The notes beneath the pieces are model-generated. The model saw only the letters and a list, made by a program, of their open reading frames with translations. It was not told where the DNA came from and ran no database searches. A DNA stretch of 41,642 bases, from contig NZ_JASITE010000029.1 in NCBI RefSeq assembly GCF_030767025.1, positions 1-41,642 of the forward strand, given 5' to 3'. Source of the stretch: Nocardia sp. CC227C (GTDB lineage: Bacteria > Actinomycetota > Actinomycetes > Mycobacteriales > Mycobacteriaceae). Of the stretch, positions 1 through 8,668 are shown piece by piece; position 1 is the first letter of the stretch, and every line of letters starts with the position of its first letter. The position numbers and the translations under genes were made by a program.

Positions 1-4
1 CTAG

Positions 5-1360
5 CTATTTCCGCTGGTCAGGGGCTTGCTGGCTGCTGGAACGGGCCGAAAAATGTAAGTTTGGTGTAATTTTGGCCGGATCCAGTAGTTCCATGACCGC
101 CGCATTGTCGACCGCCACCATGCGGCGAATGCCCTGGTGGATGTAGTGACGCTGAGCCATCGACTTGTTGCCATCCATGTGCCCCAGCTGGGCGCTGGCG
201 CGTTCGTCGTCACCGGTCATCGTGGCGACGTGCGTGGCCACTGTGTCTCGCAGATCCGACAAGCGGAATGTCTTGAACTCGCTGCCCTTCCGCATGGCGT
301 AGACAGCCATGCGGGCGTTGGACACGCTTACCCAGGACCCTGAAGCGCTACGGGGGCCTCGAAGAATCGGCAGGGTCTCGAGGGCGGGGGCGGCCTTCTC
401 CTTCTCGGTGTCCAGCTCGGCAGCAAGCCAGTCGGGGAGTACCAGCCTGTATTCGTTACCGCTCTTGCGCCCAGGATTTCGGTACGGACCGGTCTTGGAT
501 TTGCATCTGACCGTGCCACAGACACGCAGTACGGACCCAGCGACGCCGTCGAAGTCTTCCTTCGTGATGTCGCACCAGCGGACAGCAAGTCCCTCACCCG
601 GCCGCATCCCCGTGCCACGCAGAAGCAAGTACAACAGCCGGAGATAACGGCTCTCACCGCGACCATCGTCCAGCCATGTATCGATCCGCTGTAGGACGCT
701 GCGTTGCTCCATGGGGCTGAGCGGCCGAGGCTTCGCACCGTCGCTTGTCGGCCGAGGCACGTACGGCATGGGGTTGGCGCTGGCTGCGATGCCCTTGCGC
801 AATACCGCGAGCTTGAATGCGGAGCACAACTGACGATATTGATGGTAGGCGGTACTGGGTGCGCTATCGGCCACCTCGTCCAGGAAATCTGCAATCCACG
901 CAGCATCGGCTGCCTCAGCAATGCTGAGGCTCCCCATCTCAGTGTCGAGCTTGAATGCGTCAGGGTTGTTGCTGCGCTTCGCATTCTTCGTCGGGGGGTA
1001 GATGCAGCAACGATAGTTGTTGTAGGTGTCTTCAGACATCTTGCCCGCCTGCACCTTTGCCTTATAAGCTGCATCCAGCTCGGCAAAAATTTTACTCATC
1101 TTGTCGGTAGGGGAGAACAGTGTTCTGGTACTCGATTGGCGCCGACGCTTCGAACCTTTATGTACATTCCTTTTGAAGTTGCACTCCCAGTCTTCCAAGC
1201 ATGCTCGACGTGTTCTACCACTGCCGCTGGTGCGAACGTATTCTCCGCTATAGGCGCGGTGGCGAACCTGAGATATCCTCCATATGCCGTCTGCGCCTTT
1301 TGTTGGAACGAGTTTGTCTTTCGACGGCATAGCGCCGGGTTCCAGGGCTGCTTGTGCCAT
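5..1360 (-). CDS. Tyrosine recombinase (phage/ICE-type integrase)
   Basis: Site-specific recombinase of the tyrosine family, 451 aa, expected to integrate and excise the element at an attachment site. A SAM-like core-binding region covers about residues 85-190 and the catalytic domain about 210-410. Visible catalytic residues are Arg253 (GTGMRPGE), Arg371 (SDLRDT), His394 (LGH) and the nucleophile Tyr406 (RHY). The first His of the usual H-x-x-R box is Ser368 here, a substitution seen in some members of the family. The ATG at 1358-1360 has a strong ribosome binding site (GGGAGG, 7 nt upstream). The gene lies 35 bp downstream of the excisionase on the same strand, so xis-int is one leftward unit. 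Its stop is at the window edge, so the att site normally next to int would lie outside. Base composition is less GC-rich than the conjugation genes. Confidence 0.95.
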   Translation of the reverse strand: MAQAALEPGAMPSKDKLVPTKGADGIWRISQVRHRAYSGEYVRTSGSGRTRRACLEDWECNFKRNVHKGSKRRRQSSTRTLFSPTDKMSKIFAELDAAYKAKVQAGKMSEDTYNNYRCCIYPPTKNAKRSNNPDAFKLDTEMGSLSIAEAADAAWIADFLDEVADSAPSTAYHQYRQLCSAFKLAVLRKGIAASANPMPYVPRPTSDGAKPRPLSPMEQRSVLQRIDTWLDDGRGESRYLRLLYLLLRGTGMRPGEGLAVRWCDITKEDFDGVAGSVLRVCGTVRCKSKTGPYRNPGRKSGNEYRLVLPDWLAAELDTEKEKAAPALETLPILRGPRSASGSWVSVSNARMAVYAMRKGSEFKTFRLSDLRDTVATHVATMTGDDERASAQLGHMDGNKSMAQRHYIHQGIRRMVAVDNAAVMELLDPAKITPNLHFSARSSSQQAPDQRK

Positions 1361-1395
1361 GCAACTTCCTCCCTTCTAACTTGTATGTCGCCAGA

Positions 1396-1629
1396 TCAGG
1401 CGGCTTTTCGGGGATCGTCGGTGATGTCTCGGGAGGGGGTCTCGCCCCGATATGGCAACGTTTGCTCCCAAGCAATCAGGTCGCTCAGCTTGTAACGGCG
1501 AAATCGGCCAATTCGCGCGAAGCGAGGCCCTCTTCCCAGTGAGGCCCAATTCGCTAGCGTCTTCGGGGGAATCTTCAGGTGCTGAGCGACCTCATCGGTG
1601 CTCATCCAGTGTTCACATGGGTCGTCCAT
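1396..1629 (-). CDS. Excisionase / MerR-like helix-turn-helix DNA-binding protein
   Basis: A 77-aa protein with a winged-helix/HTH of the excisionase type. The motif begins with MSTDEVAQHLKIPPKTLANW and continues through RFARIGRFRRYKLSDLIAWE, the usual pattern of Xis proteins encoded beside actinobacterial integrases. It probably directs the integrase toward excision by bending DNA at the att arm. I chose the ATG at 1627-1629 because AGAAGG lies about 10 nt upstream. A longer reading to 1857 adds residues with no recognisable similarity in AT-rich DNA. It is immediately upstream of and co-oriented with the integrase. Confidence 0.88.
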   Translation of the reverse strand: MDDPCEHWMSTDEVAQHLKIPPKTLANWASLGRGPRFARIGRFRRYKLSDLIAWEQTLPYRGETPSRDITDDPRKAA

Positions 1630-2561
1630 AATGGGTACACCTTCTTCTGTCGGTGATTCGATGTCGATCGACGAGCTATTCGGAATCGGCAATAATAACC
1701 GTGCGTTGATATTCACGCTCCAACGTGTATGGAATATCAAGTGCCTTCGAATTGTGAAATCCGATTCACGGCAGAACTCGTCACCTTGGCGCGGGTGTAT
1801 GTGAGCATTACGAGATGGGATATTCGACCGAGCGAGGTATTTGCGGTAGTGGACCAAGCAATCCGGCTGACCGATTATGGTAAAGGTGTGTCGAAATTCC
1901 TAGTGTCCGTCAGACTCGCTACTACGTAATGCGCTCGACCACTTCTGGTGGCGCTGTGCGGCGCGTGAATTGCCGGTGGGGGACCGTGATGCGGCATGTC
2001 GTCGGCAGTGGCGGACAGCGCCCGATGCGGGCGTGCCGTGCGTGTGGCTGGCATGCGGTGTCGGCGCGGTGTGTTCATCGGTCACTCCCCGGGGCGGTGG
2101 GTGATCACAAGGATCCTGATACCCCCGGGACTGCGCGGCGACCCCCGGTTCGCGACATCGCCTTGCCCGAATACTGCGGCGTGGCGACGTGCCATCGCGG
2201 TGCAGGAGATCCGGAAGACTGCTGAGGGACTGGAGCGCGGGTGCACTCGGTGTCACACCTGGCAGCCGGGGTGGCGGCACGGAATGTCGGCCGTGAGGTC
2301 CCCGTGCGACTTCCTGCCCGGAGGGGAGGGAGTGGGCGAGTGCACCGGCGTCCTGGTCCGAACCGGTGCACTCTCGGAACAGCGGCACGCCCGGGCATGT
2401 CGGTGACCGGTCTGGGCGATACCCGCCCGTCGTCAGGAATTCACCTGACGTTGTGTGCCACCAGGGTGGACTCTCAGGCCTGGCGTGGAACGAGGCGGCA
2501 GGCCGGGTCAGGCGGGTCTGACCGGACGCGACTGCGCGGCCTTTGGAAACCCGCGATGGGG
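1630..2561. other. Gene-poor segment between xis and the IS element
   Basis: No protein here is convincing on either strand. The first 250 bp are AT-rich and should hold the xis-int promoter. Further right are two perfect inverted repeats: a 10-bp stem (AGTGCACCGG, 2339-2348 and 2363-2372) and a 7-bp stem (CGTCAGG, 2431-2437 and 2444-2450). They could be terminators or regulatory sites. Short open frames across 1929-2406 overlap one another on both strands and have no clear ribosome binding site. Confidence 0.5.
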
Positions 2562-2588
2562 TGGACCGCCCCGGCTTTGGTTGAGACC
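2562..2588 (+). repeat. IS3 terminal inverted repeat (orfB-side end)
   Basis: Outer end of the IS, starting TGGACC and ending GAGACC. It pairs with the repeat at 3884-3910 at 22 of 27 positions; the mismatches are single except for three adjacent ones near the inner side. Confidence 0.85.
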
Positions 2589-2609
2589 TGACTACCGACT
2601 ACGAATGTC

Positions 2610-3517
2610 TCATGCTGCCGCGGGCTGCTGGCTCCGGCCTTCCCAGAAGGCCTGCTCGAACTCCAACGGTGGACGATAGTCACACCAGGAATGCAGCCGC
2701 TCGTGATTGTACCAACGAATCCAGGCAGCGGTCTCCCGAATCACGTCGTTCGTATCATGCCACACGTACTTGTCGATCAGCTCCTTCTTGAACAGCGAAT
2801 TCACCGACTCGGCGAGCGCATTGTCATACGAATCCCCAGTACTGCCAACCGATTGCGCGATCCCCGCCTCGGCCAGCCGCTCGCCATAGCGAATCGCCGT
2901 GTATTGCACGCCCCGATCCCCGTGATGTACCAACGCGCGACTCAATTTCAAGCGCCGTTTCCACAACGCCATCTCCAACGCATCCAGGGCCACATCGGTT
3001 TTCAACGAATCCGATACCTGCCAGCCCACGATCGCCCGCGAGAACACATCGGTGACGAACGCCGCGTAGCAGAACCGACCACCGGACAGCTCGATGTAGG
3101 TGATGTCCGCAACCCATAATTGGTTCGGGGCGGGTGCGCGAAAGTCTCTGTCCACCAAGTCCTTCGGTCGATCCGACGCACTGCCCGGGATGGTCGTGCG
3201 GGGTCGCCGCCGCACCGGCACCAGCCCGGTCAGCCCGTTGCCGCGCATCACCCGCTCGACCGTGCACCGCGCCACCTCGACACCGGCCCGGCGAAGTTCC
3301 CGCCACATCTTCCGTGCCCGTAATCACGGCGCCGACCCTCGTCCTTCTCGCGTAGCGCAACGATTTCCGCGAGGATCTCCGCGTCCCGCACACTCCGCGC
3401 GGACGGATTCGCCTCCCGGTTCTTCGCCGAATAGTATGTCTGGTAGCGGAATTGCAGGACATCGCAGAGCTCGGTGACCGTGAACCGGTCCCGATGCCCG
3501 TCGATGAACTTCACCAT
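2610..3517 (-). pseudogene. IS3-family transposase OrfB (DDE integrase core), frameshifted
   Basis: Catalytic half of the IS3 transposase. The first part (ATG at 3517) carries the HTH_21-like region. The second part holds the rve integrase core with the DDE residues visible: D in WVADITYI, D in HHGDRGVQYT and E in DNALAESVNS. The reading frame breaks near 3306, where the minus strand reads GGCACGGAAGATGTGG. One missing base, most simply an A in the short A run, would join ...DYGHG to KMWRELRR as in intact homologues. The restored product would be 302 aa, normal for OrfB. The start overlaps the orfA stop, as usual for IS3 elements that make OrfAB by -1 frameshifting. Confidence 0.88.
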
Positions 3518-3858
3518 TTCGGCGGTGGCGGGTCCAGTTCCCGGGCGAAAAAAGCTGACGCCGCCTTGAGTACCTGATTCGCCCGCTCGACCTCCCGCAA
3601 CCGGGCCTCCAGCTCACGAATCCGCGCGTTCTTCGCCGCCACCGATTCCGGCACCGGCACCGCCGCGGCCACGCTACCGGCCTGCTCGGCGGCCTTGGCC
3701 TGCTTCACCCAGTGCCGCAAGGCTTCCTTGTGAACGCCCAGATCACGCGCCACCCGGGCGATCGCGCCCCGGCCTCCGGCCAACTCGCGTTCATACTGCG
3801 CGACCAACACCACCGCGCGTTCGCGCAGCTCCGCCGGATATCTCGAGTTCCCTGCCAT
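3511..3858 (-). CDS. IS3-family transposase OrfA (HTH)
   Basis: DNA-binding subunit of the IS3 transposase, 115 aa from the ATG at 3858 (MAGNSRYPAELRERAV). An HTH_Tnp_1 domain occupies about residues 5-60 and a leucine-zipper-like coiled coil about 75-105 (IRELEARLREVERANQVLK). This is the usual order for OrfA, where the zipper mediates multimerisation. An alternative ATG at 3882 would add 8 residues; the inner one fits the family start better and has AGAGG 9 nt upstream. The C-terminus overlaps the orfB start in the -1 frame, consistent with programmed frameshifting. Confidence 0.9.
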   Translation of the reverse strand: MAGNSRYPAELRERAVVLVAQYERELAGGRGAIARVARDLGVHKEALRHWVKQAKAAEQAGSVAAAVPVPESVAAKNARIRELEARLREVERANQVLKAASAFFARELDPPPPKW

Positions 3859-3883
3859 ACCGTCGATCCTCTCCAGATCCAAC

Positions 3884-3910
3884 GGTCTCCCTCAAACCCG
3901 GGGTGGTCCA
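3884..3910 (-). repeat. IS3 terminal inverted repeat (orfA-side end)
   Basis: Partner of the 2562-2588 repeat. Read on the minus strand it begins TGGACCACCCCGG and ends GAGACC. It lies just upstream of orfA, where the IS promoter and end normally overlap. Confidence 0.85.
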
Positions 3911-4261
3911 TCGAGGCAATTGTCCAGCTATTGAGTTTGATGTCTGGCGGTTGGCGCGAACGTCGATGCACAACCTGCTCGGCTCGTCCGGGGTGAAGTG
4001 TTCTCGCTTCGCCTCGCGGGTCAGCATTATTCCCACGGCTGCGCTGGCAGCTGCTGGATGAGCGCACAGCGCGTTCACCCCCGGTTGTGGGGGTGGGCTT
4101 GGTTCTGGCGCGATTCACTCACGAAATTCTGTCAATACACCTGTGTCCCGCGTCCGCGCGGTGCATCCGGTGCTCGTAGACGCGTGCAGATGCTCCTGCA
4201 CCCGTTTGCGGGCCATCCGGTGATCTTCGCGTGTGCCGGACACCTCTCGAGGAGGTCGGTC
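3911..4261. other. Gap between IS and membrane-protein operon; possible truncated gene end
   Basis: No complete gene is evident. On the minus strand an open frame starts with ATG at 4027 (MLTREAKREHFTPDEPSR) and runs into the IS end at 3911, so it may be the N-terminal remnant of a gene cut by the IS. I could not find a continuation left of the IS. The + strand should carry the promoter of the 4262 operon. Confidence 0.3.
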
Positions 4262-5422
4262 ATGAACTGGTTGATGAGCAAGAAGACGGCATCGGTCGAA
4301 TCGAGCGCGATGGCGATCGCCTCGCACAGAGCTGGTGGCTCGGCCGCTGCGGTGGGCTTGTGGGTGGTGTGGCTGCGCGCGGGCCGAGTGCAGCGATGCG
4401 TGCGGTCGACACGTCTGGATGTCGACGTGCCCGTGAGTATTCCCGGCGATGCCGTCCCCGGAGCCGATGTGGCGGTGGTGATCGCGGTCGCCCCGACTCG
4501 TCTGGCACATCCGGTCTGCGGACGCGCAGTGGTGATCGGAGATTTCCTGGCGGCCAACGGATTCGGTGTCCGTGTAGTGCATGCGCGGACCCTGCGTGCG
4601 GGCGCGCTATGGACCTCACTGCGGGGACGGCCACTGGCGGGGTTGATACCGGCGGTGTCCCCCAGTGCCCGGGCAGGGGCACACCGGCCGAGGCTGGTCC
4701 GGCGGGGCGCGGTGGGTGCGCGGGCACGGCTGGCGATGGCCGCGTGCGCGGCCGTGGCCACGCTGGTGTGCGCGGTGCCCGCCACAGGCACGCCCGCCGA
4801 TGGGCAGCCGGGACTGGTGCCCGATCCCCCGTCCCACGGCCAGGCCGGGTTGATCGCGGCCCCACCGGCCACCGTCACGGCCCCGAACACCGGCCCGGCC
4901 ACCCCGGACAGCGCAGCCCCCGGCGCGGTCGCGGTGGCGGTGCCGGAGCCCGCGACCGAGCAGCCGCGCCCGGTCTCGGCCGCTCCGCAGCAGTCGGTGC
5001 CGCCGCGTGCGGTGCAGGGACCATCCGCGCGACTGTTTTCAGAGTCGGTCACCGCACAGGACGCTGCTGGACCGGAGCTGCGGTTCGGTGCGGCCGTGGT
5101 CCCGGCTCCGGATTGGCTGCCGACTCAGATCAGTGACCACGAGCGTGCCTGGAACACCATCGTCGTCGATCACGCCTCGACCGTGCTGGACGAGGCCGGA
5201 CTCGCCGGCCCCGCGACCGAGACCGTGCTCGGCACCGGTATCGGCGGCGAGCCAGCCTCGATCACCGAGGAGCTGGGCTGGGTGCAGAAGATGGCAACCG
5301 AGCCCGAGCAGTGGACACCACTGGCGGAGCAGGCCCTCGCCCCGGTCGTCGCCGCCGTCGAACCCCCGGCCCACGCGGTGATCGATGCCGCGCTGGCCCA
5401 CCTCCCCGCGTGGTGCCGATGA
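4262..5422 (+). CDS. Single-pass membrane protein, Ala/Pro-rich, unknown function
   Basis: A 386-aa protein I do not recognise. The ATG at 4262 is preceded by GAGGAGG six bases upstream; an upstream extension in the same frame lacks a ribosome binding site and normal codon bias. Residues 1-150 form a mixed N-terminal region, then one membrane segment near 154-178 (LAMAACAAVATLVCAV). After that comes a long Pro/Ala/Val-rich linker to about 265 and a helical C-terminal region (SDHERAWNTIVVDHAST and following). It overlaps the next gene by ATGA and heads a three-gene operon. Topology and context suggest an envelope-spanning accessory protein of the conjugative element. That role is inferred from position only. 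Confidence 0.7.
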   Translation: MNWLMSKKTASVESSAMAIASHRAGGSAAAVGLWVVWLRAGRVQRCVRSTRLDVDVPVSIPGDAVPGADVAVVIAVAPTRLAHPVCGRAVVIGDFLAANGFGVRVVHARTLRAGALWTSLRGRPLAGLIPAVSPSARAGAHRPRLVRRGAVGARARLAMAACAAVATLVCAVPATGTPADGQPGLVPDPPSHGQAGLIAAPPATVTAPNTGPATPDSAAPGAVAVAVPEPATEQPRPVSAAPQQSVPPRAVQGPSARLFSESVTAQDAAGPELRFGAAVVPAPDWLPTQISDHERAWNTIVVDHASTVLDEAGLAGPATETVLGTGIGGEPASITEELGWVQKMATEPEQWTPLAEQALAPVVAAVEPPAHAVIDAALAHLPAWCR

Positions 5423-6126
5423 CCACCACACACGGCAACGACGGCGACTGGGCCGGTGAGGGCGCCGAGCTCCTGCTCGACGAACCCGACCACATCCCGG
5501 CGGACCTGCGTCGGTGGCTGACCGTGCACACCACCAGCACCCTCGAAGCCGACACCGACCGACCTTCGCGGCCCGCGCCCGCCCCGCGCCGATCTCCGTG
5601 GCGCGCGGTGATGGTGGGCATCGGTGTGCTCGGGCTGGTGGTCACCGGTGCCGATGTCGTGATCGGACGCGACGGTGCTCCCGCCTCCAGCGGCGGCCCC
5701 ACGGCCACTGCGTCTGCGTCCGCGCGGCGGGTGGTCAGCGGTAACGCGCCAGGCTGCGCCACGACCACCCCGCGCGGCGACCTCGCCGCGGCGGTGGCCG
5801 GACCGGACCGGCTCCGCGCCACCGACGGAGCGCACGCGATCACAGTGTTCGAGGCCGCCTACTACCTCGCCCGTTCCGGTGAGCGGGCACGCCAGCTCGT
5901 CGCCGCCTCCGCGTCGATCCCCGAGCCCGCAGCGATCCAGGCCGGGATCGACTCGCTGCCCGCAGGCACCACCTACTGCGCCACCATCACGACCCTGGCT
6001 GCGGGGCTACACGAGGTCGAGATCCGCGAAGCCCACCCCGGCGGAGTCGAACACCTATGGCGGCAACAGATTTCGACCACCACCGCTGCCGAGGGCGCGG
6101 TGATCACGGCGATAGCCCATCTTTGA
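5419..6126 (+). CDS. Single-pass membrane protein with extracytoplasmic C-terminal domain
   Basis: A 235-aa protein starting at the ATG that overlaps the previous stop (ATGA), so translation is probably coupled. A cytoplasmic N-terminus of about 60 residues is followed by one membrane segment (about 62-84, VMVGIGVLGLVVTGADVVI) and a Ser/Ala linker. A compact domain of about 130 residues follows, with two Cys (GCAT and YCATI) that could form a disulfide outside the cell. Its pattern (AITVFEAAYYLARSGERAR) recalls small NTF2/TcpC-like domains found near actinobacterial conjugation genes, but I cannot assign it firmly. It sits between another membrane protein and the ParA-SARP gene. Confidence 0.7.
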   Translation: MTTTHGNDGDWAGEGAELLLDEPDHIPADLRRWLTVHTTSTLEADTDRPSRPAPAPRRSPWRAVMVGIGVLGLVVTGADVVIGRDGAPASSGGPTATASASARRVVSGNAPGCATTTPRGDLAAAVAGPDRLRATDGAHAITVFEAAYYLARSGERARQLVAASASIPEPAAIQAGIDSLPAGTTYCATITTLAAGLHEVEIREAHPGGVEHLWRQQISTTTAAEGAVITAIAHL

Positions 6127-6188
6127 GAACCGACGAGCCGAAACCGATACGGCAACACCATGATCGAACAGAAGAGGAGGTGGTCGCG

Positions 6189-7982
6189 ATGCTGATCGCA
6201 GTCGCAGGGACACACGAGCGAACCGGGGTGAGCACGACCGCCCTGGCCCTGGCCGCCGCCTGGCCCATCGGCCAACCGGTGATCTTGACCGAAGCCGATC
6301 CACGCGGCGGCACCCTGGCCCGCTGCTGCGGCGGCGACCCCGGGCGCGGGCTGGCCAGCCTCCGCACCGCCCGCACACACGCAGACGGGCAGGTCGGTCT
6401 CGACTTGGCGAAGCATCTGCAATGGCATCGGGCCGGAGTCGCCTACCTCGCCGCCTCCGCCGTACCGGCCACCGCCACCGTGCTCGACCCCCTCGCCCTG
6501 CGGCCCGGGCCGGGCCGTGACTGGGTGCGCGCCCCCCTCATCCTCGCCGACTGCGGCACCGCCACCGCGATCGCAGCCTCGACACCAGGCGCCGACCTGC
6601 TCGTGCTCGTCGCCCGCGCCCGCGACATCGAGGAAGTCGCCTCAGAGCCGAACGTGCGCGAAGCGGCGGCCCACGGCATCCGCGTCGCGATGGTGGTGAT
6701 CGGCTCCGAACCCGCAGAACACGCTGCCGAGACCACGGTCGCGGTGCTGGGCTGGTTGCCGTACGCGCCCGCCGAGGCCGCCGACCTGTGGGGTGGACGA
6801 AACCAGTGGCGTGCCAGCGACTTCGGTACCGCCGCCCACGCGGTTGCCGAAGCCCTGCACGTCGCCCTCACCGGCACCGCACGCCCGGTGCCGCGGCGAG
6901 CACGGTGGCCTCGCGGTAACCGATTCCGCACCACCCGCTCGGCTCCCCGGGTCTACACGATCACCAGCCCGCACACCGGCCAGCCCGACACCGTCCCGCT
7001 CGCGCAGGCGCTGGCGGCGATGTGCACCAACGGCCAGCACACCCGAGCACCGAGCTCACCGGGTGAGTCGGCGACCTCGCCGGCCACCACCGCCAACTGC
7101 GCCGATTCCCGCCCAGCACCGGTGGCCGTGCCGTCGGCCACGCTCCCGGCCGAAACGATCGAGACCGCACGAGTGCTGGCCTTGCGGCTGTTCGGGCCGC
7201 TGCGGGTGATCTGGCGGCCCGCGTCGGGGCCAGAAGGCCAGCCCGCCACCTCAACCGAGATCACCACGCGGCTGCAGCCGCGCACCCGCGAGCTGATCGC
7301 GGTACTGGCCACCCATCCCGACGGACTGAGCTGCTCCCAGCTGATCGAGGCGCTGTGGGGCGAGCACTGTCCGCGCAACCCGGCCAGCGCCGTGCACACC
7401 GCCCTGGGGCGACTGCGTGCCGCGATCGCCGCCGCCACCGAAGACACCGTGACCCGGCCGCTGGCACGCGAGGGCGACCGCTACCGCCTCGATCCCGCCG
7501 TCACCACCATCGACTACCGCGAGTTCCGAGACGCCGTACAGCAGCGCCGCCGCGCGAACACCGACGCCCAGCGCCGCACGGCCTGCACAGCCATCATCGA
7601 GCTGGCCACACCCGGCGTCCTCGCCGCGGACCTCGATGCCGGCTGGCTCGCCCCGTTGCGCGAGGCGGCGCGGCGCGAGACCACCACCGCCGTCGGCGCA
7701 CTCGCCCAGCTGCTCGTCGCTGACAACCCGCGCGCGACCCTGCACCTGCTCGAAGCCGCGATCGACAACGACCCCTACAACGAACGCCTCTACCAAGACC
7801 TGCTGCGCCTGCATGCCCGCCTCGGCGAACACCTCGTGGTCCCCACCACCCTCGCCCTGCTCACCCAGCGCCTCGCCGAAATCGGAGAAAAGCCCAGCCC
7901 GGAAACAATCGACCTCGCACAAAGCCTCCGCGAAGAACATTGCCGGACACTCATGAACCAACGAGATGAGAAAGCTGTCTGA
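6189..7982 (+). CDS. ParA/MinD-like protein fused to SARP-type regulator (winged helix + BTAD)
   Basis: A 597-aa protein. The ATG at 6189 follows AGGAGG with 9 nt spacing. Residues 1-230 have a SIMIBI (ParA/MinD) fold pattern, but the P-loop reads GTHERTGVSTT. Both lysines of the canonical deviant Walker A (GKGGVGKTT) are missing, so ATP hydrolysis is doubtful. A Pro/Thr/Ala-rich linker leads to an OmpR/PhoB-type winged helix (about 360-440, ELIAVLATHPDGLSCSQLIEALW) and a BTAD-type helical-repeat domain (about 445-590, containing AAIDNDPYNERLYQDLLRL). The C-terminal half therefore matches SARP regulators. It ends the operon begun at 4262. It probably links a membrane or segregation state to transcription, but its targets are unknown. 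Confidence 0.85.
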   Translation: MLIAVAGTHERTGVSTTALALAAAWPIGQPVILTEADPRGGTLARCCGGDPGRGLASLRTARTHADGQVGLDLAKHLQWHRAGVAYLAASAVPATATVLDPLALRPGPGRDWVRAPLILADCGTATAIAASTPGADLLVLVARARDIEEVASEPNVREAAAHGIRVAMVVIGSEPAEHAAETTVAVLGWLPYAPAEAADLWGGRNQWRASDFGTAAHAVAEALHVALTGTARPVPRRARWPRGNRFRTTRSAPRVYTITSPHTGQPDTVPLAQALAAMCTNGQHTRAPSSPGESATSPATTANCADSRPAPVAVPSATLPAETIETARVLALRLFGPLRVIWRPASGPEGQPATSTEITTRLQPRTRELIAVLATHPDGLSCSQLIEALWGEHCPRNPASAVHTALGRLRAAIAAATEDTVTRPLAREGDRYRLDPAVTTIDYREFRDAVQQRRRANTDAQRRTACTAIIELATPGVLAADLDAGWLAPLREAARRETTTAVGALAQLLVADNPRATLHLLEAAIDNDPYNERLYQDLLRLHARLGEHLVVPTTLALLTQRLAEIGEKPSPETIDLAQSLREEHCRTLMNQRDEKAV

Positions 7983-7990
7983 TCCATCAC

Positions 7991-8015
7991 GCACCCGCAA
8001 CAATGACGCGGGTGC
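7991..8015 (+). terminator. Hairpin terminator after the ParA-SARP gene
   Basis: Perfect 8-bp stem (GCACCCGC / GCGGGTGC) with a 9-nt loop, 8 bp after the stop codon. It is followed by AAGAAAAGG rather than a T run. Confidence 0.65.
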
Positions 8016-8339
8016 AAGAAAAGGCCCGAACAGAAGAATCCTGTGACACGCGCATGCGATTTACCTTCCGGTCCTATTGAGAATAGAAGAACATGCTGTT
8101 TACATGGCTCCGCTGACCTACGTTGGAGCCTGCGGTAATATCAACGTGCGCTGGGAATGGTGCGGGGAACGGCTGCACTGAACATCGGAACGGTTTAGTT
8201 CGCGCGGTCGAGCATTTCGCGCTCATCTGAGTCGCCGAGGTATCAGACGCGGGCGGTAACGGCGGATGAGAGAGCGAGCCTGCTCCGGAAACGAACACGG
8301 ATGCGCGCGAAGGGCGCGCCGTGGGGACGCCGGTCCGGG

Positions 8340-8387
8340 TCGGGGGTCGAATCGGGGGTCTGTTCGGGGATCGGATCGGTGCCCTGA
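8340..8387 (+). repeat. 12-bp iteron-like tandem repeats
   Basis: Successive 12-mers begin TCGGGGGTCGAA, TCGGGGGTCTGT, TCGGGGATCGGA and a degenerate TCGGTGCCCTGA. Exact 12-bp spacing places each on the same helix phase only approximately, but it resembles iterons or multimeric operator sites. Confidence 0.55.
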
Positions 8388-8462
8388 TCAAGTCCGACCA
8401 CCCGCCGGGCCACATTCCTGCCGGTCAGGGCCGTGCGTGGGTGGCCCTGGCCGCCCAGGGTC

Positions 8463-8481
8463 CTACCCCCGAACGGGGTAG
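8463..8481. promoter_or_regulatory. Palindrome upstream of the AAA+ cassette
   Basis: Perfect 7-bp inverted repeat CTACCCC / GGGGTAG with a CGAAC spacer. A dimeric-regulator operator is possible. It is too short and too far from any stop codon to be a convincing terminator. Confidence 0.4.
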
Positions 8482-8668
8482 CGGTACATGAGGGGGTGCG
8501 GGGTGGTGTCGTCGCCTACTGGCGGTCGTGCCTGGTTCGATCATGTTCTGCTCCGGTCAATTCCCTGAATTTCCGGCTCCATGTCTTCTCTTTTTCTTTT
8601 CTGATCTTGATTCCCTTATGTCGGCGCTCGGCGTGCTGGAGTGGTTGCATTGTCCGGATTGCTTGCTC

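Larger units (their letters stand above)
2562..3910 (-). mobile_element. IS3-family insertion sequence (about 1.35 kb)
   Basis: The element is bounded by 27-bp imperfect terminal inverted repeats matching at 22 of 27 positions: TGGACC at 2562 on the + strand and its complement ending at 3910. It holds orfA and orfB in the classic IS3 layout, with orfB in the -1 frame and overlapping the end of orfA. A full element of about 1349 bp is normal for IS3. I see no target-site duplication: the left flank ends ATGGGG and the right flank starts TCGAGG. With orfB frame-broken, this copy is probably immobile by itself unless the break is a sequencing error. Confidence 0.92.

Noticed and set aside
1996..2406. 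Plus-strand frame with a CTRCHTW segment, looked at as a possible WhiB-like or zinc protein
   Set aside because: Cys spacing does not fit WhiB, there is no ribosome binding site, and overlapping frames on both strands are equally long.
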